NCBI GenBank assembly: GCA_036362985.1
Contig: JAYGXS010000004.1
Span: forward strand, 11,306,078-11,370,077
Reading direction: 5' to 3'
Source of the DNA: Ligula intestinalis
Lineage: Eukaryota; Platyhelminthes; Cestoda; Diphyllobothriidea; Diphyllobothriidae
DNA length: 64,000 bases
The notes below the pieces were generated by a model, which saw only the letters and a program-made list of their open reading frames with translations, ran no database searches and was not told the origin of the DNA. The position numbers and the translations under genes are program-made. Numbering within the stretch: the stretch's first letter is position 1; the number at the start of each line of letters is the position of its first letter. Shown in pieces: positions 40,601 to 45,626 of this stretch.

Positions 40601-43600
40601 CATCTTTTTTATCGGTTAACTGAATATCCCAATGAACACTAGGTTCATTCCCTGGACCCGGCCTAAGCTTTCGTCACCTGCTGCTATTCACATTAAAAAC
40701 GTTTTGAGCCGAACGAGATTAGATTCGCAGAGAGGACACGTGGGCTCAGGGAGGGGAGAGGAGAGGGGGGAGGAAGGATTGGTTGGTTGGTTTCCGATTA
40801 ATAATTTCTGAGCGGTGGCGGTGGCGGCAGATGGATTTTGGCTAGTCTTTCTCTCCACACACTGGGTGGACCGTTTCCGCCGCCTTGCGGAAGGACACGC
40901 GGGAGACCTTACGTGTGTGCGTGTATGAAATAAAACAGGGCGTGACTTGTTGGCGTGCCTGGTGGCAGTGCGGAGCAAAGGATTGGCTGACTGCGCACCC
41001 AACAGTCAGCTAATCCCTGGCTGACGCGTGGACTTGCGCCGTGAACTTGCGCCGCAAAAGCTGAACTCATGCGCTCCTCTGTGGCATCGAAATCGGACAG
41101 GACTGCACGCGCCCACTGGCTTGCCTAGGCAGTTACAGGAGACCGGTAGTAACTTGGTGCAGTGGAGCACTGCCAAAATGGAGTCGCCAATGGTGGTGAG
41201 AACAGGCTATTTCTATCTGCAGCCGAGGCGGGGAAAGGAATGGGCATTCTTGAAGGAGGAGGAGGGGGGCTCAAACGTGCCTTAAAGATTGCTTCGCTTT
41301 GTGTGTGTGTGTGTGTTTTACACCGGATACGGAGGTGGGAGTGGCGAGCGAGTGGGTAGATTCTGCGCAAGTCTGCCTAAACTCCTGTTTTCCCTCGCGC
41401 GAGTTCTCTGTGTTGCTCCTGCTAGCTGTCGCTTGCGTTTTGCTTGCCCAGCTCACCTCTGTGTCAGTTGAGGCTTGCTTCAGCGCTTGCTGCGGCTTGT
41501 TGGAGCGCGTGGTGCCCATCGTCGAAATCGACGGGGGAACTGTCGTGTGTGTGTGTGTATGACTGGTAATTGCATATACAGTCCGAGGATACGCGAAAAG
41601 ACTAAGCCTGGGCTTTGATAACGTTACCATTTGTGGTCGTTAAAGTGGGTAGGACCTATTGCAATTGACTTTACTCGCTGATATAATCGTTGGGCTGCTT
41701 AAACAAAGTTTCTCAAAGCAAGCCATTTATTTTAGATCATGTTTATCGATCGTGGTGCGGGACATACTTGTCCTGTCGTGCTTTGAGGCTCGATCTATAG
41801 CCGGTATCTCATGAAACTTGACGATGGAAATAAAGGCGATCACCTATCGGCAAACAAAATCATGCACATTTTATTTATTTTCCTAGCTTGTCCTGGAAAA
41901 TTTTCTTTTGCAGGAGAAATATGTTATGCATGACTTTATCAGGCAAACTGTTAATCGATTTGAGCGGTAATCTATGTTATCTTGTAGCTTCGATGGGTAC
42001 CCATACTAACTGCCAACTTTTTGCATCTTTTCGTGTCTTTTCCTGAGAAAAGAGTAATCTAAACTGGTGGGCTATACCACACAAAATTATTTGCACCTAA
42101 AATTGTTCTTATTCCGCCAGAGGAATCAATTGAAGCAGGAAGTAATAAAGCAGGTTATTTGTTGATGAACGTCACCCGACCGCTAGCGGAACTCATCGGT
42201 ACCGCTGTGCCTTAGGCCTTCACAGAAGCCCTGACATCCGTAGCAGCTGCTAATATAGGCAGGTTATACTGCTGGTAAAGACAAGGGAGACTGGAATGAC
42301 AATTTTTTGACTTATCAATCATCGCCAGCCAGTCATACCCAGACCCAAATGGTGTTTCACCCGAACCTCGAACTCACGACCTTTTTATTCTCAGAGTTAA
42401 ACGCCCTAACCATTGAGTCACGAGCTCGTTGTCTTGCCAGTTTAGGTTGGAAGATATTGTGACTCATTGGTGAATTCACTCGACCGCTGAGGGGACTCAT
42501 ATGTCCCGCTCTACCCATACTACCAGCTGGTACGGCTGTCAGGGCTTTTGTGGAGGCCCAATGCAGACTGACTGGCTGACAAAGACTAAAATGCCAGAAA
42601 TGGTCATTCTAGTCACCCTTGTCTTTGCCAGCAGTATAAAGTGCCTATACTTAAAGCAAGTTATTTTAGAAACCCGGACATTTTATCGATTGAAAAAGTT
42701 CAGATTTGCAAATCTGTGAAATGTGAGGCCTTTTAAAGCAGTCATAACGTCTCCTCGCCTAGTTTTTTGCATAAGTGTTCCGATTTTGATTCTGCAGATG
42801 GATTCTGCTTACAGAATTCTAGGTCAAGCCCCAAGTTGCACCGGAGGGAGGATGAAGTCCCAGAACGCGATGGATGAGCGGACTCTGCCATAGAGAAGAA
42901 GAAGATGCAATCGTTAGGACAGAAACTTTTTTCATCCGAGGTTTCGTATTCCATTACAGATCCATCACCAGAGAGAATAGCAGAAACGGGTATTGAATAC
43001 ACGAGAAGTTGCAGTATTTATACGATACAGTCACAATACTACTGAATACCTATGGAAATTAACGGCTCCCCCTATATCGAGGATAGTTACCCGCATGTGC
43101 GCTAATGCCTTGATGGCTGACATGCGGGTCGTGACCTGCTGAACTAGGGCGTGCTGTTTGGACGGCCATGTGGCTCCCTGGCGCTGGCATTGGAAGATAT
43201 GATCACCCAAGTGGCGAACTACTTTGGCAGGACTAAAACCCAGTACGGAATATTGGCTGGACTGGTCGTTGTGTTTGTTCATAGGCTAGCGACCAGTAAA
43301 TCATAACTCGTGGGAGATGATAATCATGTGAGCCGCGAGTTGCTTGAGTCATGGTTCACAAGCCCCCAGTCTGTAAATAGTTGCAATGATGTACCGAACC
43401 CATATTGGGTCCTGAGACTGAATTTGGCCAAAACAATTCGCTACTCAGGGAACGCACAGTTCGATGCTACTTGCGAGTCTTGGGATGTGAGGCACCCTGC
43501 AGGCCTATTACTCCACCGTGACCGACATTCAGGTCGTCCACTCCTGCCACTGGCTAGCCAGGTCTCAGATCTGAGAGGATGTGCAACTCTTGCACCTTAT

Positions 43601-45626
43601 TCGAACGTCGATTTCGACGATGTCCAGTGAATGCTCCATAGGCAGGGTGGTGCAGGGACGGGGACTTGCGGTGTATTATAGTGAAAGTAGAATTGCGATG
43701 CATCTACTTCCATTGCTCACTTTCCTCATCCAGCTGGGCCCACTGTCATGACATAGTCAAGAAGACCGTAAGTGGGATTGGATGGGCGGGCACTCCTCAA
43801 CGTGCACCTTATAATGCAAGCTTTACAGATGGTACGACAGTTTTTGAAACAGCAATGGGACTCATTCTCGATCCCCGCCAGCAGCCGTACAGCGGTTGGT
43901 AGTCGAGGCAGATAGCATTGCCGTAAGCAACTTGTAAACGTTCACCAAAGATCTAAACCAGCAAGACAATGAGCTAGTGCAGCAGTGGTTAGAGCGTTAG
44001 AGTTTGGATCAAAAAGTTCGCGGTTTCCAGTCTCGGCAGATGCACCACCTCGGGTTGGGTATGACCGGCTGGCGACGGCTAATGAGCCAAAAATCGCAAT
44101 TCTAGACTCCCTTGTCACCGGCTATTAAGCCCACCGCTTATCAAGCCCAATTTGTTCTGGGCTCGAGGTGGGCTTAATAGCCGGCGACTAATGTAATGCT
44201 ATCTAAGACGTTCTACATCACCCGATTTCCCGGGTGGACGCTGTCGTTTCATGTGCTGTTTTTTTAAGATAAAAAGGGTTACACGTAAAATTTCCATAAA
44301 AATCGTGTGAAAAAGAGGACTACATCGACCAATTCACAAAGTCGTCGGGTTACCACGCAGCATTGCGGTACGTGGAGCACCCAAAGGAATGCAAGAAGTC
44401 AACTGCCAAACTCCACCTAACAAATGGCGATCTCAATCTATTCCAGTTACGATTTCTTGAAGTAATTAAGGACTGTGTTAAGTATATGAGAGAATATTGT
44501 GGTTATTTAATAAGCTACATTTCAGCATAAAGTTCGTCGACGTTTTACATAATTTTGAAGCAGTTTACATGGTAATTAAGCTCCTTGGCTGACCAGGAAC
44601 ACTAAAACACAATATTTTCGGGGTGGCCTTACCTACAGGTCTGAGTAGTGTGTCCATAAATAGAAGCGTATGCCCTTGTACCTGAGATGTAATAGGAAAG
44701 TTTTTGATTGGCATCTGCAAGGGTAGCGCGCTATGTCTTCGTATAGCCTGCCTTTTTTGGTGTTAAACTTATGGTTTGAACTAGGCGAACGTACGCCTAT
44801 GTTGCTCCAAATAAGAGACAAAGGTAGACAGCCATATATAATCACTTAGACAATTCTCTTCTGTGAAAATGTCATTGGTTATTTTCTATATTTGATATTT
44901 ATTTTGAGAGGAACCTACACCTTATTCCATAGATAACAAAATATACCCTTTAACCTAATAAAAACTTCAACATTAGAGTCTTTTGCTGGTTACAACCATA
45001 ATTTTAGACGGAGGGAGGCCCTGATGGAACGTTAATTGGTTTCTTAAACTTGCACTTCCACATACCAACTTTACTGGCGCCTATTGTCTAGTCATTTATA
45101 GAACAATGTTTGTGCTTACGAACTTAAGTAATATGAAAATACTTCCCTAAAACACTTTCATACTGTAGAAACTTGTATGATGCAACTGATACGACCATGA
45201 TTTCCCTGTACGCATATTCTAGCTGTAACTAAACTGCAAAATGTTAATCGTTCTATTACCCATTTTTACAATGCTACCCACCTCATAGTACTCTATGCAG
45301 CCAGAATCCCTGAAATGTTTGTATAGGTTAAGAGCACACAGGGGTCGAGGCAGTGGTTAGTTAAATGAGCATAATTTTATGAAACAACTGAGACATTCGG
45401 ACAAAACATTTGGCAAAAAAACTAAACTGTATCATAATAGACACACATGGTTAAGCAAATGTGCCTGAAAACACAAATTCACTTCAAAACACACCGAAAA
45501 CTGCATGAAAGATGTGCCTCTGTAAAACATCCACCACCCTGTCAAGCGCTCTGGCCAGCTCTTTGTCCGCATCAGAGTCCAGTCTTCTGCGATATTCAAC
45601 GATTTCCCTGAGAGCCTTCTCTGCAT
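3776..45626 (-). CDS. dlg: Discs large (Dlg) MAGUK scaffold homologue, 5' half, seven exons
   Basis: Seen: seven minus-strand open segments with GT/AG boundaries whose phases match in series (1-1, 1-0, 0-2, 2-0, 0-2, 2-0, 0-1) give a 734-codon product: L27, Ser/Pro/Arg-rich linker, PDZ1, long linker, PDZ2. Established: Dlg proteins are L27-PDZ1-PDZ2-PDZ3-SH3-GUK scaffolds at septate/adherens junctions and synapses, binding C-terminal peptides of channels and adhesion proteins. The L27 end DVMEFYETTLQ resembles Dlg1 DIQEFYEVTL, and the PDZ2 tail LDEVTHEEAVNAL resembles Dlg1 PDZ2. These rule in Dlg over Scribble, which starts with LRRs. Inference: the initiator exon is upstream of 45626, since exon 45495-45626 is entered in phase 1. 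PDZ3-SH3-GUK lie left of position 1. Introns carry many transposons, yet no exon is broken. The family call is strong; the exact ortholog is unverified. Confidence 0.9.
7335..7620 (-). repeat. PLE-type terminus
   Basis: Minus-strand copy of the terminal sequence shared by about ten sites: TCTGACGATGAG, then TCGAAAGCTCAGACGAATAAA and a TTCTTCCTC end (7335-7440). Inner sequence to 7620 (ATCGATTTATCGATC...GCGCTGGC) is also seen at 9.45-9.52 kb. Assigned to the Penelope-like family because the same terminus follows PLE coding remnants at 8.0-8.45 kb. Confidence 0.55.
7936..8455 (+). mobile_element. PLE fragment with inverted termini and endonuclease C-terminal remnant
   Basis: A minus-oriented terminus (7936-8010) and a plus-oriented one (8385-8450, GGATTTCGAAACGTCAGAAG) form about 75 bp inverted ends around a coding remnant. 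Plus-strand reading from about 8030 gives GQTFKFDEAEILARGDN, one stop (TGA where CGA/Arg fits related copies), then LGRELVELLFTGPQSINKCN and DLPNPYWLLRLNLAKT. Family knowledge: this resembles the segment after the GIY-YIG core in Penelope-like ORFs (R-ELLESW...SIN). Non-functional, truncated. Confidence 0.65.
9390..9880 (+). pseudogene. PLE remnant with two opposed termini, interrupted by a gap
   Basis: A minus-oriented terminus at 9390-9440 and a plus-oriented one at 9590-9680 form a short foldback. After the 10-N gap (9732-9741), a plus-strand remnant reads RISCELLDSWLAGPHSINKR then KKLPLPYSALRHCLF, homologous to 8072-8220 and 43310-43450. The reading frame across the N run is not reliable. 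Confidence 0.6.
10262..10322 (+). repeat. PLE-type terminus
   Basis: Short plus-oriented copy of the shared end: CAGGCAAATAAAATTCTTAT, then ATCGCATCTTCTATTTC. No coding part remains. Confidence 0.45.
11464..11746 (-). CDS. dlg: dlg exon: end of linker and first half of PDZ2
   Basis: 283 nt, acceptor GGTTACAG| (behind a good pyrimidine tract) and donor CAG|GTAAGC. It enters in phase 2 (completing Gly) and leaves in phase 0. About 55 linker residues, rich in Arg/Ser, lead into PVIIEVPLVRGTRNGFGFS, the first strand and binding loop of PDZ2, then AGGRDSQYIEGDSGIFITQ. The spacing and GDSGIFIT match Dlg PDZ2 (GDNSIYVTK). The loop is again G-F-G-F. The break inside strand C of PDZ2 differs from the PDZ1 split site, so the two introns are not at homologous positions. 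Confidence 0.9.
12440..12640 (-). repeat. tRNA-derived repeat, family B
   Basis: Minus strand reads: GCAAGCTCGTGGCTCTGTGG (A box region), B box-like ATTCGAGGCTC, a body with TGATGACGGCTTATAATCC and CAGAAATGGTAATCCCAGG, and a 3' end TTTGTCGGGAATGTCC. It matches copies at 18.1, 39.6 and 42.3 kb in order. Confidence 0.7.
14641..14745 (-). repeat. PLE-type terminus
   Basis: Minus-oriented terminus with a GAAGAAGAAGAAGAAG run, CGATCGTTGGGAC, TTATTTGCCTGACGCTTCG and GATTCGTCATCAGTAGAC. One of the best preserved copies of the shared end. Confidence 0.6.
18055..18235 (-). repeat. tRNA-derived repeat, family B, partial
   Basis: Contains the family 3' segment (ATTACCGACATAGACAATAA, GGCCATTTCTGGATTATTAG, CCGTCATCA) and the tRNA-like head (CACTGAATCACGAGCTC), read on the minus strand. 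Confidence 0.65.
20501..21204 (-). CDS. dlg: dlg exon: last strand of PDZ1 and long inter-PDZ linker
   Basis: 704 nt, acceptor ACACAG| and donor TCTGG|GTAATA, phase 0 in and 2 out. It opens VVERTYQRP, the last PDZ1 strand, then about 225 residues of low-complexity, Ser/Pro/Arg-rich sequence with an acidic run (EADQEEGEEESD), many SP/SR dipeptides and an acidic C-terminal part (DTDEGLSDTSEDVWLFDPES). No recognised fold. In vertebrate Dlg the PDZ1-PDZ2 linker is only about a dozen residues. Because the phases are 0 and 2, skipping this exon would shift the frame, so it is probably constitutive. Plus-strand ORFs here are shadows. Confidence 0.88.
21205..21661 (-). other. dlg intron at the end of PDZ1
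   Basis: Shortest intron here, 457 bp, GTGAGT...CACAG, without a recognisable repeat. Confidence 0.8.
21662..21764 (-). CDS. dlg: dlg exon: second half of PDZ1
   Basis: 103 nt between acceptor ATACTAG| and donor CTG|GTGAGT. The first base completes an Ala codon from the previous exon, giving GRLA|INDRIISVNGTSL, then ISHTQAVSIFERSDPHLDL. This is the strand/helix-B half of a PDZ fold (compare GRLRVNDCILRVN in Dlg1 PDZ1). Histidine at the first helix-B position (SHTQAV) is the class I signature, predicting S/T-X-hydrophobic C-terminal ligands. Too short to appear as a stand-alone ORF; found by phase and motif. Separated from the previous exon by a roughly 11 kb intron. Confidence 0.9.
22345..22640 (-). 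pseudogene. Tc1/mariner-type transposase C-terminal remnant
   Basis: Minus-strand translation of about 22462-22625 reads VPDMSVEIPHFWRKEMWPAN, KPDLDSNENLCSILSNMVDK, then NARAPTKAAELKHP and a stop. WPANKPDLDSNENL is a decayed copy of the WP..SPDLNP.EN(L/F) block surrounding the third catalytic acidic residue of IS630/Tc1/mariner transposases. Downstream sequence to 22345 shares a block with 2795-2850. No N-terminal catalytic DD part was found, so it is a dead fragment. Confidence 0.65.
22868..22940 (+). repeat. tRNA-derived repeat, family B, head only
   Basis: GCAAGACAACGAACTCGTGA then CTCAATGGTTAGAGGGTTAG matches the tRNA-like head of the 37.5 and 42.4 kb copies in plus orientation. The body is missing. 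Confidence 0.6.
23963..24029. repeat. Compound (GAT)n-(GGT)n microsatellite
   Basis: About 14 GAT-type units, one interruption (GACAAT), then eight GGT units. The minus-strand ORF rich in T and I residues is an artefact of this repeat. Confidence 0.95.
27491..27772. mobile_element. Foldback element with inverted tRNA-like heads, family A
   Basis: Left minus-strand tRNA-like block (about 27518-27600) and right plus-strand block (about 27665-27745) are inverted copies of roughly 100 bp. The right one reads ATAGCTCAGTTGGTTAGAAC (A box) and GGGTTCAAATCT (B box). A GGCT-TTGCTAA-AGCC hairpin between them places GCT in the anticodon position, reminiscent of tRNA-Ser(GCT). The spacer is only about 60 bp, shorter than in the 542-920 copy. 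Confidence 0.7.
28080..28640. other. GC-rich patch with C tracts
   Basis: Markedly more GC than the flanks, with an 11-C tract (28393-28403) and an 8-C tract (28536-28543). Opposed 65-69 codon frames lie at 28107-28366 without a family motif. Could be an old repeat or a regulatory island; the sequence alone does not decide. Confidence 0.4.
29230..29400 (-). pseudogene. Unknown coding repeat, copy 1
   Basis: Minus-strand translation gives LDLKALPAKLHDPKAVGVEQ then GIRTAMLVIHHK. A second copy at 30020-30150 has LDSQKVAPAKLQDLEAVGIE then RGSRRAMLVVRH. Conservation at protein level with clear DNA divergence indicates an old coding repeat. I do not recognise the family. Adjacent plus-strand ORFs at 29181-29922 are probably shadows. 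Confidence 0.4.
29981..30319 (-). pseudogene. Unknown coding repeat, copy 2
   Basis: Open minus-strand frame of 112 codons whose middle part (RRLDSQKVAPAKLQDLEAVG and on to AMLVVRHNSPP) matches copy 1 at 29.2-29.4 kb. No catalytic or structural motif is visible; charged, no membrane segment. It may be a remnant of an unlisted mobile element. Confidence 0.4.
30645..30865 (+). repeat. PLE-type terminus
   Basis: Plus-oriented: TTTCTCTGACGATGGCTTCT, GAAAGCTCAGTCGAATAAAA, then GATCGCGTCTTTTGCTTC. The segment after it (AAGTTCAGATACGTGTTTTG) is shared with 8480-8520, so the two copies extend beyond the terminus, or share flanking repeat. Confidence 0.55.
32750..33345 (-). CDS. dlg: dlg exon: L27-PDZ1 linker and first half of PDZ1
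   Basis: 596 nt, phase 0 in, phase 2 out (AGC|GTAAGT, near-consensus donor). The acceptor chosen is CGACAG| at 33346-33351, preceded by a pyrimidine-rich tract and a CTAAT branch-like site; it gives the required phase 0. About 145 residues of basic, Ser/Pro-rich linker include a PKPPPPRRPRRHRR segment (a possible SH3 ligand) and an acidic DDDDEP. PDZ1 begins at LQLVRSPSDGFGFSIAGG: its carboxylate-binding loop is G-F-G-F where the family norm is GLGF. The exon breaks PDZ1 just after GGVADKDGRL. An alternative acceptor a few codons upstream (after AAAAG) is open but in the wrong phase. Confidence 0.88.
34835..34948. repeat. Imperfect inverted repeat hairpin
   Basis: Arm 1 starts ATTCTAAGCCATGCTAAGAT (34835-34869). 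Arm 2 (34918-34948) is its inverse with a few mismatches and a short A-run indel. The loop is about 48 bp. It resembles a small MITE-like foldback; no coding content. Confidence 0.8.
34978..35070 (+). repeat. PLE-type terminus
   Basis: Plus-oriented: CATCAGGAAAATAAAAATCT, TGTTCTAATGATCGCATC, TTCTTCTTCTG. Same order as the other copies. Confidence 0.5.
35306..35487 (-). CDS. dlg: dlg exon: end of L27 domain and start of linker
   Basis: 182 nt between acceptor CAAACAG| and donor TCA|GTAAGC (a strong donor). The split codon G|AT gives Asp, followed by VMEFYETTLQSEDISKEEK, which completes the third L27 helix, then an acidic/Ser-rich stretch ending LKPDKLEPSARS. It enters in phase 1 and leaves in phase 0, matching both neighbours. 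The conserved FYE(V/T)TL signature right after the split is the clearest Dlg-specific marker in the L27 region. The intron upstream is about 10 kb and that downstream about 2 kb. Confidence 0.9.
37350..37820. mobile_element. Family B tRNA-like foldback element with TG microsatellite
   Basis: Left end (37350-37450: TTATTGCCGGCAAAGACAAT, GGACATTTCTGGTTTATTAG) is a minus-oriented family 3' end. The right part carries a plus tRNA-like head (CCGTGGTTCAGTGGTTAGGG, B box-like GAGTTCGAGC, about 37525-37575) and a plus 3' end (37600-37648), followed by TG repeats and family body sequence to 37820. The opposed ends pair as a foldback. Confidence 0.65.
37649..37695 (+). repeat. (TG)n microsatellite
   Basis: About 23 perfect TG units directly after the family B 3' end. 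The ORF of alternating V/C is a product of the repeat. Confidence 0.98.
37838..38447. mobile_element. Penelope-like element foldback carrying GIY-YIG endonuclease remnants
   Basis: Minus strand: 38312-38110 reads FLENGYPERFILRNIGKRTK then KPVILTAEKEDIHKTAF, and 38101-37880 reads FTCSCGARYIGRKTRRLEKR then VREHVPAWL. Plus strand: 38285-38409 reads FCSCGARCIGRTTRRLEKRV then REHVPAWLRHSVHF. Family knowledge: C-C-A-YIGRT-RRL...EH-P-WL is the GIY-YIG-like nuclease of Penelope-like retroelements. The two copies form an inverted repeat (37838-38003 and 38287-38447) with 280 bp between them, ending in matched AGTCAGTTTATGGCAA and inverse. The plus copy has C for Y in the YIG motif and neither has the RT domain; both are dead. 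Confidence 0.75.
39588..40085. mobile_element. Family B tRNA-like foldback element
   Basis: Inverted ends of about 70 bp: GGCAGGTAGCATTGCCGGCA at 39588 and its inverse at 39900-39969. Inside is a minus-strand tRNA-like head (about 39690-39740, GAGCTCGTGGCTCAATGG) and the AACGTTCA inner segment. Family body continues to 40085 (GCTGTCTGGGCCC...AACGTTCATC). The arms are roughly 75% alike by eye. Confidence 0.7.
40159..40237 (-). other. tRNA-like fold (SINE head), better-preserved copy
   Basis: 79 nt on the minus strand: acceptor stem GCGTTTG/CAAACGC (7 perfect pairs), A box TAGCTTAGCGGTAGAGC, anticodon stem AGCCT/AGGCT with 7-nt loop CCGGCAA, an 11-nt variable region, and T arm GCGGG-TTCCAAT-CCCGC. 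Position 33 is C where T is invariant, and no intact genuine copy exists here, so I call it a repeat-borne tRNA-like fold, not a tRNA gene. Confidence 0.7.
40460..40538 (-). other. tRNA-like fold (SINE head), decayed copy
   Basis: Direct duplicate of 40159-40237 with changes in the A box (TAGCTAAGCAGTAGAGC) and B box (GGTTTCAAATC). Acceptor and anticodon stems are retained. Confidence 0.6.
40560..41640. other. GC-rich segment, possible repeat or regulatory island
   Basis: The most GC- and CpG-rich kilobase in the window, with ORFs up to 119 codons on both strands, two TG tracts (41300-41316, 41545-41558) and purine-rich runs. CTAATCCCTGGCTGACGCGT and GACTTGCGCC look like a dispersed tapeworm repeat from memory, unverified. 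No protein domain or splice-compatible exon was recognised. Confidence 0.4.
42140..42655. mobile_element. Family B tRNA-like foldback element
   Basis: Inverted ends: ATAGGCAGGTTATACTGCTG at 42255 and its inverse ending at 42648 (CAGCAGTATAAAGTGCCTAT), each about 90 bp. A minus-strand tRNA-like head lies between (about 42360-42430: GCTCGTGACTCAATGGTTAG, B box-like GAGTTCGAGG). The ORF at 42501-42719 is a shadow. Confidence 0.75.
42890..43282 (-). pseudogene. PLE endonuclease C-terminal remnant, minus copy of a foldback
   Basis: Minus strand from 43282 reads MNKHNDQSSQYSVLGFSPAK then VVRHLGD, matching SINKCNDLPNPYW-LRLNLAKTIR of sister copies. It ends with the shared terminus at 42985-42890 (GATGGATCTGTAATGGAATA...CGATTGCATCTTCTTC in inverse). 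It sits 28 bp from a plus-oriented copy. Confidence 0.65.
43310..43630 (+). pseudogene. PLE endonuclease C-terminal remnant, plus copy of a foldback
   Basis: 106-codon open frame: GDDNHVSRELLESWFTSPQS, VNSCNDVPNPYWVLRLNLAK, then TIRYSGNAQ and a tail ending VSDLRGCATLAPYSNVDFDD before the stop. The ELLESWF...SIN block is the C-terminal part of Penelope-like nuclease ORFs. The core YIG motif upstream is missing. Together with 42890-43282 it forms a head-to-head pair. Confidence 0.7.
43885..44115 (+). repeat. tRNA-derived repeat, family B
   Basis: Plus orientation: AACGTTCACC, AGCAAGACAATGAGCTAGTG, AGCAGTGGTTAGAGCGTTAG (A box region), then GGGTTGGGTATGACCGGCTG, GCGACGGCTAATGAGCC and CTAGACTCCCTTGTC. 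The terminus is replaced by the hairpin that follows. Confidence 0.7.
44118..44184. repeat. Perfect 18-bp inverted repeat hairpin
   Basis: CCGGCTATTAAGCCCACC at 44118-44135 and its exact inverse at 44167-44184, with a loop that contains a second, shorter AGCCCA/TGGGCT pairing. It lies exactly at the truncated end of a family B repeat. Confidence 0.9.
45495..45626 (-). CDS. dlg: dlg exon: N-terminal two thirds of L27 domain
   Basis: 132 nt, entered after a CTAG acceptor at 45627-45630 and left at G|GTGTGT. Reading in phase 1 gives 43 whole codons starting AEKALREIVEYRRRLDSDAD and ending HIFHAVF, then one base of a split Asp codon. This aligns with the L27 helices of Dlg1 (ALHLLEEYRSKL... and FQALIDIQEF). 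L27 domains hetero-oligomerise; in Dlg they pair with CASK/Lin-2-type MAGUKs at cell junctions. The donor GTGTGT is the weakest of the set. It is preferred because it restores D at the junction with the next exon and keeps frame; the unspliced frame meets a stop two codons later. The ATG-initiated 64-codon frame over the same bases is a shadow. Confidence 0.85.

Larger units (their letters stand above)
35488..45494 (-). other. dlg intron inside L27
   Basis: 10 kb intron. Apart from the repeats listed (37.3-44.2 kb) it is AT-rich. 36.0-37.3 kb and 44.2-45.5 kb show no supportable feature. 38.5-39.6 kb is mixed composition with opposed short ORFs and no motif. Confidence 0.6.

Noticed and set aside
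3776..45626. Scribble/Erbin (LAP family) identity for the PDZ gene
   Set aside because: The N-terminal part encodes an L27 domain, not leucine-rich repeats, and PDZ2 matches Dlg PDZ2 (EVTHEEAV) more closely.
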